Below, one piece after another: positions 25,722 to 33,905 of a stretch of DNA of 64,000 nucleotides; the first letter of the stretch is position 1; every line of letters begins with the position of its first letter. The position numbers and the translations under genes were made by a program. The notes beneath the pieces were generated by a model. The model ran no database searches, had not been told where the DNA came from, and saw only the letters and a program-made list of their open reading frames with translations. The stretch comes from an uncultured bacterium. Its GTDB lineage: Bacteria > Verrucomicrobiota > Kiritimatiellia > RFP12 > UBA1067. The DNA lies in NCBI GenBank assembly GCA_902779565.1, contig CACZCD010000003.1, forward strand, positions 1 to 64,000. Direction: 5' to 3'.

Positions 25722-26933
25722 TTAAAAGATCTCGCAGTGCGGAAGCGCACCGACGAGCGGCTTCGCGTAATCGAGGAACGCTTTCGTCACGTCATGGCCG
25801 CTCTTGGCGATGAACTTGTCCGGCAGGGAGCGGGTGAACTTCGCCGCCGCCTGCGCGGGCAGCGCCACATACTCGGGTTTGTATGTGCGCCCCTTCGCGC
25901 GTTGAATGCCGATCGTCCCTTTCACAGGAACGTCCTTCACGCCCTTCGCCGCCTTGAGCGCCATCAAGACGGCGGCACAACCCGCCTGAACCGCCTCCAT
26001 GAGATCGACCTCGCTCGCCACGCCCGGGAAGCTCCGCTGCAGGTAACCGAACGTGTCGGCGCGGACACGCTTGATCGCCGCCTTCGCCTTCAGGTAGCCG
26101 GCGAGATAGTCGCCCAGCGCACCGGTGCCGGAAAGCTGAAGGTTGCCATGCGAATCCTTCTCGCCGTTGGCAAACTTCTTGGCCAAAAGCTCTCCCTTCG
26201 CGTCGCGGATGCCTTCGGAGACGGCCACCACGCAACGGCCGTATTTCTTCATCGCCGCCTGCACGTCCTTCACGAAACCATCCAGCGAGAATGGACGCTC
26301 CGGGAGGTAGATGAGATGCGGACCGTCGCCCTTGTTCTCGCGCGCCAGCGCAGACGCCGCCGTAAGAAAGCCGGCATCGCGTCCCATGATGATATCGATC
26401 TTCACGCCGCCGAGTGCGCGGTTGTCGAGATCATCACCCTTGAGGGCGCAGGCGACGAAACGCGCCGCCGAAGCGAAACCCGGCGTGTGGTCGCAGCTGC
26501 GGAGATCGTTGTCGATCGTCTTCGGGATGTGATAGACCACAAGCGGATAGCCGTCTTTCTCCGCCTCTTCGCCCACGATGCGCGCGGCATCCGCCGAGTC
26601 GTTGCCGCCGATGTAGAAGAAGAATCCGACATTCAGGCGCTTGAACTCCTCGAAAATCTTCCGGCAATCCTCCGCCGTCGGTTTCAGGCGGCAGCTGCCA
26701 AGCGCCGACGAAGGCGTCTGCGCAATCGCCGTAAGCTTCTTGACGGAAACCTTCCGCAAATCGAGGTAGTCGCGGCCGAGAATGCCCTGAATGCCGTGAC
26801 GCGCGCCGAGGATCTTGCCGATCTTCGCCCCCGCCTTCTTCGCCGCGAGGACGGCACCGACGAGCGAGCCGTTGATGACCATCGAAGGACCACCCGACTG
26901 GGCGATCACCATGTTCTTTGCTTTTCCTGCCAT
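25722..26933 (-). CDS. PPi-type 6-phosphofructokinase
   Basis: 403 residues from ATG 26933 (AAGGAAC upstream). It phosphorylates fructose 6-phosphate in glycolysis. SGGPSMVIN begins the nucleotide/PPi site and YIGGNDSAD (about 112) replaces the GGDG of ATP-dependent enzymes; PKTIDND is the catalytic loop and MGRDAGFL the sugar-binding motif. The Asn/Asp pattern at GGND indicates diphosphate as donor, making the step reversible. Repeats fill the space on its upstream side before pyrB. Confidence 0.9.
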   Translation of the reverse strand: MAGKAKNMVIAQSGGPSMVINGSLVGAVLAAKKAGAKIGKILGARHGIQGILGRDYLDLRKVSVKKLTAIAQTPSSALGSCRLKPTAEDCRKIFEEFKRLNVGFFFYIGGNDSADAARIVGEEAEKDGYPLVVYHIPKTIDNDLRSCDHTPGFASAARFVACALKGDDLDNRALGGVKIDIIMGRDAGFLTAASALARENKGDGPHLIYLPERPFSLDGFVKDVQAAMKKYGRCVVAVSEGIRDAKGELLAKKFANGEKDSHGNLQLSGTGALGDYLAGYLKAKAAIKRVRADTFGYLQRSFPGVASEVDLMEAVQAGCAAVLMALKAAKGVKDVPVKGTIGIQRAKGRTYKPEYVALPAQAAAKFTRSLPDKFIAKSGHDVTKAFLDYAKPLVGALPHCEIF

Positions 26934-26950
26934 TGTATGTTCCTTATCTA

Positions 26951-27022
26951 AGTTGGTTGTTGATAGTTTGTAGTCGATAGTTTAACCTTTCAACCTTTCA
27001 ACTTTTCAACCTTTCAACTTTT
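26951..27022. repeat. Adjacent heptamer and octamer repeats
   Basis: Bases 26951-26983 are degenerate heptamers of the TAGTTTG/TAGTCGA kind; 26984-27021 are octamers of the AACCTTTC/AACTTTTC kind. They run up to the pyrB stop at 27022 and separate pfk from pyrB. Confidence 0.8.
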
Positions 27023-28098
27023 TAATATCCGCAGTTGAGAATCTCGTTTTCGAGTCCAAAGGTCGTGGCGATCAGCGCCGAACGGATCCACATGCCGTTG
27101 CGCATCTGCCGCCAGTACATCGCGCGCGGATCATGGTCACAGCATGTGGCGATCTCGTCGCGGCGCGGCAACGGATGCATGATGATGCCGTCCGGCTTCA
27201 GCAGCGCCAGCTCCTCCGCCCCGAACTTGAAGCGAGAGGTATCGATCTTTGCGGACTCGCCCTTGGCGGAATCCCACTCGTCCTGGATGCGCGTCATGTA
27301 CACGGCGTCCGAGGTCGAGACGGCTTCGCGGAGATCGTTCGAGACATCATACGACACGTTCTTTTCGCGGAGGATGGCGAGGACATCTTCCGGTACCTGA
27401 AGTTCCTTCGGGGCGACAAACATCTGCCGGATGTTCTCGAAGTTGGTGAGCAGGTAGGAAAGGGAACGGACGGTACGGCCGCGCAGAAGGTCACCACAGA
27501 AGGTGACGGTGCGATTGCGGAGTCCCCCCTTCGTCTCGAAGGAACGCAAGAGCGTGTAGATGTCGAGGAGCGCCTGCGTGGGATGCTGGTCCTTACCGGA
27601 GCCGGCGTTCAGGATCGGAACCGGACGGTCGCTGTTGGAAAGTTCCCACGCCATCTTCTCGGCAAGCCCCTTCTCCGGCGTGCGCATGATGATCATGTCA
27701 AAGTAGGAGGAGAACGTACGGATCGAATCCTCCTTCGACTCGCCCTTGAACTCCGAGGAGATCGCCGTGTCGCGCACCGAACCAGTGGTAAGTCCCAGAA
27801 TCTGGCACGCCGCGAGGTGCGAGAGGAACGTGCGCGAACTCGGCTGCGTGAAGTAGAGCATCGCGCGCTTGTGCGGCAGGAACGACTTGAGGAACAGCGC
27901 ACCTTCGCGTGACTTCGAGATGAAGCGGATGCGGTTGGCGAGCGCCGCGAGCCGTTCCAGCAAAGGTCGATCGAACTGCTGCGCGAAAAGCGTGTGGTAC
28001 GGCATACCCTCGCCGCCGGGACGCTCCAGATACGGACGCTTCGCCTCTAACGGCAGCGCCTCAAACTCCTTCCACCCGATTTCCGTCAGCTTAGCCAT
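27022..28098 (-). CDS. pyrB: Aspartate carbamoyltransferase, catalytic chain
   Basis: 358 residues from ATG 28098 (GGAGAGAAGCAG upstream). Makes carbamoyl-aspartate in pyrimidine synthesis. The carbamoyl-phosphate loop reads QPSSRTFLSH (STRTR-like variant), with HPTQALLD, CGDLLRGRTVRS and MHPLPRRDE at the expected places. There is a longer N-terminus (about 40 residues) than in E. coli PyrB. No pyrI regulatory chain is adjacent. The promoter is TGGTATAAT with a 25-nt leader. Confidence 0.9.
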   Translation of the reverse strand: MAKLTEIGWKEFEALPLEAKRPYLERPGGEGMPYHTLFAQQFDRPLLERLAALANRIRFISKSREGALFLKSFLPHKRAMLYFTQPSSRTFLSHLAACQILGLTTGSVRDTAISSEFKGESKEDSIRTFSSYFDMIIMRTPEKGLAEKMAWELSNSDRPVPILNAGSGKDQHPTQALLDIYTLLRSFETKGGLRNRTVTFCGDLLRGRTVRSLSYLLTNFENIRQMFVAPKELQVPEDVLAILREKNVSYDVSNDLREAVSTSDAVYMTRIQDEWDSAKGESAKIDTSRFKFGAEELALLKPDGIIMHPLPRRDEIATCCDHDPRAMYWRQMRNGMWIRSALIATTFGLENEILNCGY

Positions 28099-28123
28099 CT
28101 GCTTCTCTCCTTAAGTGCCTCTA

Positions 28124-28132
28124 ATTATACCA
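28124..28132 (-). promoter_or_regulatory. Extended -10 promoter of pyrB
   Basis: TGGTATAAT on the minus strand, 26 nt upstream of the pyrB ATG. Confidence 0.6.
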
Positions 28133-28202
28133 TAAAATGGCGAGGCGAAACTCACCCGTCTGCAGATGGAGCACTGCGCCCCTGAACGGCAACACAGAAC
28201 GG

Positions 28203-28224
28203 AGAAAAGGACAGGCCGTCCTTT
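28203..28224 (-). terminator. Intrinsic terminator candidate after the acyl-CoA synthetase
   Basis: On the minus strand AAAGGAC and GTCCTTT pair around GGCCT directly after the stop codon, and TTTTC follows. The stem is 7 bp. The T-run is short, so strength is uncertain. Confidence 0.5.
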
Positions 28225-29959
28225 ATGCGTCGGGCCAGAGCTCGTGGGCCATTTCGCGGAGCTTGTACTTCTGGATCTTCTGGGAGGCAGTCATCGGGAA
28301 GATGTCGAGGAAGTGGACGTACTTCGGGATCTTGAACCACGAGATCTTGTCCTTGCAGAACACCTGTACGTCATGCTCGGAGAGGGTCACGCCATCCGCC
28401 GGGATGATGAACGCCGCCGGCTGTTCGCCGTACTTCTTCGACGGACAACCCACGACCGCGACATCCTTCACACCGGGCATCGTGCCGAGGAAGTCCTCCA
28501 CCTCCTTCGGCGAGATGTTCTCGCCGCCGCGGATGATGAGGTCTTTCAGACGCCCCGTGATGTAGTAATAGCCATCCTTATCCATGCGCCCGATGTCGCC
28601 GGAGTGGAGCCAGCCGTTCTTGTCGATGCACTTCGCGGTCTGCTCGGGCATGTTGTAGTAGCCCTTCATGTTGTTGAAGCCGCGGCAGCAGATTTCGCCA
28701 TCCGTGTCGAGCGGAGAGATGTTCCCCGTCTCCGGATCGATGATCGCGACCTCCACGCCCGGAAGCGCCTGGCCAATCGTCTGGCACTTGCGCTCGATGG
28801 ACTTCTCGAAGTAGCGCGTCATCGTCATCACGGGGCCCGATTCGGTGAGACCGTACGGGTTCGTGATCTCCTTCATGAACATCTTGTCCTGCGCCTGCTG
28901 CATGCGGTGGACGGGGCACGCCGAGCCGCTCATGATGCCCGTGCGGAGCGAACGGAAGTCGAACCGGGAGAAGAGCGGGTGGTCGAGCATGGCGATATAC
29001 ATCGTGGGCACGCCGTACGTGGCGGTGCAGCGCTCCTTCTCGATGGAGGTCATCACCTGTACGGGATCGAACTTCTCGAGGAACACCATCGTCGCGCCAT
29101 GGTTCACGCAGCTCATCACGCCGAGCACACAGCCGAAGCAGTGGAAGAGCGGCACGGGGATGCAGACGCGGTCGCGGCAGGTGAGGTTCTGGCAGGCGCC
29201 GATCCAGAAGCCGTCGTTCGCGATGTTGCGGTGCGTGAGCTGCACGCCCTTCGGGAAGCCCGTGGTGCCGCTCGTGTATTGCATGTTCACCACATCGTTC
29301 ACGTCGCACTCCCCCTGACGCGCGAGATAGTCGGCGGTCGTCGTCTCGCAGGCGAGGGACTTCACCTCGTTGAGCGAATACATGCCGCGATGCTTTTCGC
29401 CGCCGAGGAAGAACACGCGCCGCAGGTGCGGATACTTCTCGCACTTCAGCTCGCCGCGCGGCTGATCCTTCAGCTCCGGGACGAGTTCGTTGATCACCTG
29501 CACATAGTCGCAGTCACGGTAGCCGTTGATGATGAAGAGGTTCTCGGTGTCGGACTGCTTGAGGGCGAAGTCCATCTCGTGCGATTTGTAGTTCGTGTTG
29601 AGCGGCAGGAGGATCGCGCCGATCTTCGCCGCCGCGAACATAAGCACCACCCAGTGCGGCACGTTCGTCGCCCAGAGCGCGATCTTCTCCCCGCGCTTCA
29701 CGCCGAGCGCCATCAGGCCCTTCGCGACGAGATCGACCTCCTCGCCGAACTCGTACCACGTAAGCCGGAAGTCGCGGTCGGCATACACCACGGCATCGTT
29801 CTCGCCGCAGCGCGCAATCGTCTGGTCCAGAAGCTGGCCGAGCGTGTATTCCCGTGTGATCGGCAGGTTGTGCCACGGCACACCTGTCGAAACGCTCTGC
29901 GTGAACGGCGGTTTGGTGGGCGCCGTCCCGAACGGATCTGTCAATTTGAACTCAGCCAT
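28223..29959 (-). CDS. Long-chain acyl-CoA synthetase (AMP-binding enzyme)
   Basis: 578 residues. It activates a fatty or other carboxylic acid to its acyl-CoA via an acyl-adenylate. YTSGTTGFPKG (about 225) is the AMP-binding P-loop, NPYGLTESG the adenine loop, GDIGRMDKDGYYYITGR the hinge, and KLREMAH near the end holds the catalytic Lys region (QKIQKYKLR). No signal peptide. The substrate chain length cannot be judged. The promoter is TTGCGG-N17-TATAAT with a short leader. Confidence 0.92.
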   Translation of the reverse strand: MAEFKLTDPFGTAPTKPPFTQSVSTGVPWHNLPITREYTLGQLLDQTIARCGENDAVVYADRDFRLTWYEFGEEVDLVAKGLMALGVKRGEKIALWATNVPHWVVLMFAAAKIGAILLPLNTNYKSHEMDFALKQSDTENLFIINGYRDCDYVQVINELVPELKDQPRGELKCEKYPHLRRVFFLGGEKHRGMYSLNEVKSLACETTTADYLARQGECDVNDVVNMQYTSGTTGFPKGVQLTHRNIANDGFWIGACQNLTCRDRVCIPVPLFHCFGCVLGVMSCVNHGATMVFLEKFDPVQVMTSIEKERCTATYGVPTMYIAMLDHPLFSRFDFRSLRTGIMSGSACPVHRMQQAQDKMFMKEITNPYGLTESGPVMTMTRYFEKSIERKCQTIGQALPGVEVAIIDPETGNISPLDTDGEICCRGFNNMKGYYNMPEQTAKCIDKNGWLHSGDIGRMDKDGYYYITGRLKDLIIRGGENISPKEVEDFLGTMPGVKDVAVVGCPSKKYGEQPAAFIIPADGVTLSEHDVQVFCKDKISWFKIPKYVHFLDIFPMTASQKIQKYKLREMAHELWPDA

Positions 29960-29991
29960 ATCATTCTCCTTCTTTCGGAAAACGGGTGTGT

Positions 29992-30020
29992 ATTATACTA
30001 AATTCGGACAAATCCCGCAA
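29992..30020 (-). promoter_or_regulatory. Promoter of the acyl-CoA synthetase
   Basis: TTGCGG (30020-30015), 17-bp spacer, TATAAT (29997-29992) on the minus strand; about 25 nt of leader. Confidence 0.7.
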
Positions 30021-30076
30021 AACCCCTCCCGTACAGCCTCCAATCAGGGCGCCGTTCGCCGAGGGAACGGCGGGGA

Positions 30077-31309
30077 TTACGCCTTGCCGAGGGCGTCAAC
30101 GGGGTTCTTGCAGGCCGCCAGAAGCGCCGGAACGAACGACGCGAGCAGCCCAAAAACATAGACGATCGCCACAACCCACACGACATCGGAGACGACAAGG
30201 CGATAGGGGATCGAATCAAGCCCATACACGGCCTTCGGGAACACCTCGATCCCGAAATGCGCCAGCTGATCCACCAGCGTCTGCAGGTTCGCCAGCACGC
30301 CCCAGGCGGCGAGCAGCCCCAGCACCACACCGGTTGTGCATTGGACGAGTCCATGAACCATGAACACCGCCATGATCCGGCGCTTCGGGAAGTGCATTGC
30401 CTTCAGAAGCCCGATTTCGGGCGTCTTCTGAACGGTCAGCACAAGAAGCGTGTTCATCACGCAGAAGAGCGCGACCACCGTGATGAGCATGAGCAGAAGC
30501 GCCGTCATGTTCTTCTCCACGGCCAGCGCATTGAACAGTTCGCGGTCGGCCTCGCGCCAGGTGATGAGACGGTGCCCCTCCGCGACCTTTCGGACATCCT
30601 CGCACACTCGGTCGAACACCGCCGGCACAGCGGGCTCGGCGCACTTGAGGTGGACGGCGAACACGCCGCCCCTGTCGAGCCCCATCAGATCACGTACGTT
30701 CGGCAGCGAGGCGACGGCAAAGCCGGAATCGTAGTCGCGCTGGCCCGACGAAAAGATGCCCGCAACCGTCCATTTCACGGGCAGCACGATCTCATCGCGG
30801 TCCACGAGCGTTTTCGGAGAATAGACCGTGACCTTGTCGCCCGTCCACACGCCGAGCTGACGCGCCAGATCCACTCCAAGCACCACCACGTCGCCGTCAA
30901 GGTCGTAGGTGCCGGACCGCGGCACGCCCAGGCGATACGCGCGGCTGAAACGGTCCGAATCCACGCCCAGCACGATGGGTGCCGAGACGCGCCCCTCATT
31001 CTCCAGCAGACAGCGCGTGTCAATCTCAGGCGTGACGGCCGTCACGCCCGGCACGGCCTCAAGGCGCTTCACGAGCGCCTCTTCGTTGTCAATCACACGC
31101 GCGTTGCCATAGGGGACTATGGAGATGTGCGGCTTGAAGTCGAGGATCTTCCGCTCCCAGAGATCGCCGAAACCGGTCATCACCGCGCGCACGATGATCA
31201 CGGCGGCCACGCCCAATAAAACGCCCAAAACCGAAACGCAGGTGATGACAGAAGTCACCGAGCGTTTCGGCTTGAGGTATTTGAACGCGAGAAAAAGCGG
31301 AAAAGGCAT
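30077..31309 (-). CDS. LolC/LolE-family lipoprotein-releasing permease
   Basis: 410 residues. An N-terminal membrane segment (SVTSVITCVSVLGVLLGVAA) is followed by a periplasmic MacB-like domain of about 220 residues and three C-terminal segments of an FtsX permease. The opening FLAFKYLKPKRS is typical of LolC/E. It would extract lipoproteins from the inner membrane together with a LolD ATPase, which is not next to it here. It starts 5 nt after the second ExbD gene's stop with AAAGGCG before the ATG, so it ends the envelope operon. Confidence 0.88.
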   Translation of the reverse strand: MPFPLFLAFKYLKPKRSVTSVITCVSVLGVLLGVAAVIIVRAVMTGFGDLWERKILDFKPHISIVPYGNARVIDNEEALVKRLEAVPGVTAVTPEIDTRCLLENEGRVSAPIVLGVDSDRFSRAYRLGVPRSGTYDLDGDVVVLGVDLARQLGVWTGDKVTVYSPKTLVDRDEIVLPVKWTVAGIFSSGQRDYDSGFAVASLPNVRDLMGLDRGGVFAVHLKCAEPAVPAVFDRVCEDVRKVAEGHRLITWREADRELFNALAVEKNMTALLLMLITVVALFCVMNTLLVLTVQKTPEIGLLKAMHFPKRRIMAVFMVHGLVQCTTGVVLGLLAAWGVLANLQTLVDQLAHFGIEVFPKAVYGLDSIPYRLVVSDVVWVVAIVYVFGLLASFVPALLAACKNPVDALGKA

Positions 31310-31314
31310 CGCCT

Positions 31315-31707
31315 TTAGATCGTAAACACCGACACGTTGAACATTCTGTACTTGTTGCAGGTGTCGAGCGCGTACACGAGGTACTTATGGTACGAATCGA
31401 GCGAACAGCGAATCGTGACCATAGCGCTCTTCGACGTCTTCGAGATCTCGCGCAGGGCCTGATCGAATTGCTTCGGGTTCATGAGGCGGCCGTTGAACAC
31501 GAGACCGCCGGAGCCGATGTCGATCTTCACCTGAGTGTCGTTCTCCTCGCTCGCCGAGGAGGTCGCCGGAGCCGGACGGTTCGCGTTCAGCTTCGAGAAG
31601 ATATCCTCCTGCTTGATCGTGACGACGAAGAAGATGATGAGCTCGAACACGACGTCGATCATCGGCGTCATGTCCAGCTGCGGATTATCCTGCGGTTTGC
31701 GGGCCAT
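31315..31707 (-). CDS. ExbD/TolR-family biopolymer transport protein (copy 2)
   Basis: 130 residues: a short cytoplasmic tail, one membrane helix with the conserved Asp (LDMTPMIDVVFELIIFFVV), then a periplasmic domain. It would use the proton gradient with ExbB to energise an outer-membrane process. Its N-terminal 30 residues are nearly identical to the ExbD gene just upstream (31722-32141), while the periplasmic parts differ, so the two are diverged tandem paralogues. Confidence 0.9.
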   Translation of the reverse strand: MARKPQDNPQLDMTPMIDVVFELIIFFVVTIKQEDIFSKLNANRPAPATSSASEENDTQVKIDIGSGGLVFNGRLMNPKQFDQALREISKTSKSAMVTIRCSLDSYHKYLVYALDTCNKYRMFNVSVFTI

Positions 31708-31721
31708 GGGAATGCACTCCG

Positions 31722-32141
31722 TTATTTCGCCTTGTGTTCGTGGATGGCCATGAAGGAGATCTTCCAGATCCCGTTCGCGGTGCAGGCGTTCATCACGCGT
31801 GCAACGGCCTCGTGGCGCGCATTCTTGTCGGCGCGGATCAGCACGGGAAACTCTCCAAACTTGCGCTTGCGCTCCTTCACGCGCTGGCCGATCTGCTCAG
31901 GGGTGAGGGTGATATCGCCCATCGAAATGCGCCCCGTGCGGGCGACGTCCACGGTCATCTGCGTGGGCGGCATTTCCTCCGGGGTCAGCTCGATGCCGTG
32001 GCGCCCGTCCTCGAGGCGGATCGTCTCATCCTTCGCGTTGCACTGCGTGAGCGTGACCACGAAGAAGATGATGAGCTCGAACACGACGTCGATCATCGGC
32101 GTCATGTCGAGCTGCGGGTTCTCCTGTATTCTGCGGGCCAT
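31722..32141 (-). CDS. ExbD/TolR-family biopolymer transport protein (copy 1)
   Basis: 139 residues with the same LDMTPMIDVVFE membrane helix. The periplasmic domain has a GDITLTPEQIGQRV and FPVLIRADKNARHEAV pattern typical of ExbD. It lies 24 bp downstream of ExbB and 14 bp upstream of the second ExbD. Confidence 0.92.
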   Translation of the reverse strand: MARRIQENPQLDMTPMIDVVFELIIFFVVTLTQCNAKDETIRLEDGRHGIELTPEEMPPTQMTVDVARTGRISMGDITLTPEQIGQRVKERKRKFGEFPVLIRADKNARHEAVARVMNACTANGIWKISFMAIHEHKAK

Positions 32142-32165
32142 GGTTTACTGGCTCCCTTCCGGGAT

Positions 32166-32996
32166 TCAGCCCTCTGCCGGCGCCGCTTCCTCGGCACCCG
32201 CATCCTCCGCCGCGACCTCCACGTTGCGGAGATTGTTCAGGAGCTCCATCGTGACGGCCGTCATACGCAGGATGAGGCGGTTCGCGTTGTTGCGGAGCAT
32301 GTAGAAGATCGTGATGGACGGAATGGACACGATAAGGCCGCCCGCCGTCGTCCAGAGTGCCTGACCGATGGACGCGGCGAGCATCGAGGCGTCGCCCGCG
32401 CCGCCGGAAGCGAGCGCCTGGAACGTAAGAATCATACCTTGCACCGTACCGAGAAGGCCAAGGGAAGGTCCGAGGTTTCCGCACACCGAAATCCAGTTCA
32501 GGCGCTGCATCAGCTTCTCCTGCTCCAAATCGGACGCTGCGTTCACGGCCTCCTGAATCACGTCAAAGCCCTCTTCGACATGCTGGAACGCCGCCGACAG
32601 GATGTTGCTCATGCTGCTCGGCTCGTTCTTGCACGCATCGATCGCCTTCTGCACATCGCCCTCCGCCATTGCGTTCTGGACGTTCGTGATGAGCTTCTGC
32701 GGCATCAGCTTGCCCGGCTTCACGAGCACGAAGCAGTCCACCGCGAAGTAGATCGCCATCGCACCATCGCCGAACAGGGCAAACCACAGGAGCATGCCCA
32801 CGATGCCCGAACCGAACACGATGTCGTAGAAGCCGCCACCGGATTTGGTCGTCTGCTTCGAGGTATCCGACTCGACCTTGTTGCCTTTCTCGTCAACCAG
32901 CTGTCCATACGAAACGGTCGCCACCACGGGAGCGCACACGCACCCGAAGAGGATCATTGCCGCCATCGTCGCTTTTCTCATCTTCTTCATGCTCAT
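32166..32996 (-). CDS. ExbB/TolQ/MotA-family proton channel protein
   Basis: 276 residues. A cleavable N-terminus (MAAMILFGCVCAPVVATVSYG) precedes three membrane segments. The MotA/TolQ/ExbB core LGPSLGLLGTVQGMILTFQAL and GQALWTTAGGLIVSIPSI is present. It forms the proton channel with the two ExbD proteins. AAAGGAAAAAAAC precedes the ATG. The cluster of TPR proteins, ExbB and two ExbDs recurs in PVC bacteria. Confidence 0.93.
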   Translation of the reverse strand: MSMKKMRKATMAAMILFGCVCAPVVATVSYGQLVDEKGNKVESDTSKQTTKSGGGFYDIVFGSGIVGMLLWFALFGDGAMAIYFAVDCFVLVKPGKLMPQKLITNVQNAMAEGDVQKAIDACKNEPSSMSNILSAAFQHVEEGFDVIQEAVNAASDLEQEKLMQRLNWISVCGNLGPSLGLLGTVQGMILTFQALASGGAGDASMLAASIGQALWTTAGGLIVSIPSITIFYMLRNNANRLILRMTAVTMELLNNLRNVEVAAEDAGAEEAAPAEG

Positions 32997-33069
32997 GTTT
33001 TTTTCCTTTTCTTTTTTAAGACGTTTCGGCCGATCGGCCGTTCAACCTGTCAAAAAAATCGACTTCCCC

Positions 33070-33876
33070 TTACTGTTTCGCCCACGGGCTGTTGGGATAG
33101 AGGCGCTTCAGCTCGCCGCGCATCTGGTCGGCGCGTCCCGCCTGACCGATCTTTTCGAAGCACTGCGCGGACTTCGCGAGCGCCTCGGGACGGAGCTGCT
33201 CGGCGATCTTGCCGTCGGTGTACATCAGCGCCACGCGGAGGTAGCCGTCCACGAGCGCCGCGCGGAGCGAGTCCGCCGACTCGCCGCCGGCGAGGATGAG
33301 GTCACCGCGCCCAATCAGCGCCGCGCCGCTCGAATAGCGATCGCCAGAGGTGGCGGCCTTCACGAGAAGCTTCTCCAGCTGATCCTTCTTGCCGAGCTTG
33401 ACGAGCACCTTCCAGAAGATTGGCGCCAGCTCGCCCTTGTACGCCGTCTCCGGATCGGCGCGCACCACCGCCGTGCAGGACTCCAGCGCCTTGTCAGCGT
33501 TACCGGAGGCGAGATACGCATCCGCAAGATAGCGCGCCGCGCGAAGATCCCACTGCAGATGGTTGTACTGTTTCACAATGCCTGCGAAGTAGTTGATGGA
33601 AGCCGCAGCGCGCCCCTTCTCAACGTTCGCGACGGCCTGATCCCAGCCCGCTGGCTCGGCGATGTCCATCTCCGTGACGTCCGCCGGGGCGATCTCCGCC
33701 TCCATCACGGCACCGTTCTGCTTCTTGGTGACGAAATACGTCTTGGATTTGAGACTATAGCGCACAACGCCCTTGTGGGGCCCCTGGGCATCGGTGATCG
33801 TGCCCATAATATCGCCCGCTGCCGCAAACACCGTTGCGGAGACCGAAAGCGCAATTGCTGCCAGAATTTTCTTCAT
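33070..33876 (-). CDS. Exported tetratricopeptide-like protein
   Basis: 268 residues with a signal peptide (KKILAAIALSVSATVFAAA). Helical repeats from about 75 to 260 (RAARYLADAYLASGNADKAL, PEALAKSAQCFEKIGQAGRA) are TPR-like. The N-terminal 60 residues are beta-rich and unassigned. It is placed 29 bp after the giant TPR protein and before ExbB, so it is likely a periplasmic partner of the ExbB/D motor. Confidence 0.75.
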   Translation of the reverse strand: MKKILAAIALSVSATVFAAAGDIMGTITDAQGPHKGVVRYSLKSKTYFVTKKQNGAVMEAEIAPADVTEMDIAEPAGWDQAVANVEKGRAAASINYFAGIVKQYNHLQWDLRAARYLADAYLASGNADKALESCTAVVRADPETAYKGELAPIFWKVLVKLGKKDQLEKLLVKAATSGDRYSSGAALIGRGDLILAGGESADSLRAALVDGYLRVALMYTDGKIAEQLRPEALAKSAQCFEKIGQAGRADQMRGELKRLYPNSPWAKQ

Positions 33877-33905
33877 CGTTCTTTTCCTTTGCCGTTAAAT
33901 TTGCC

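Noticed and set aside
33025-33045. CGGCCGATCGGCCG as an intrinsic terminator
   Set aside because: The palindrome is perfect but no T-run follows on either strand, and it lies just upstream of the exbB Shine-Dalgarno.
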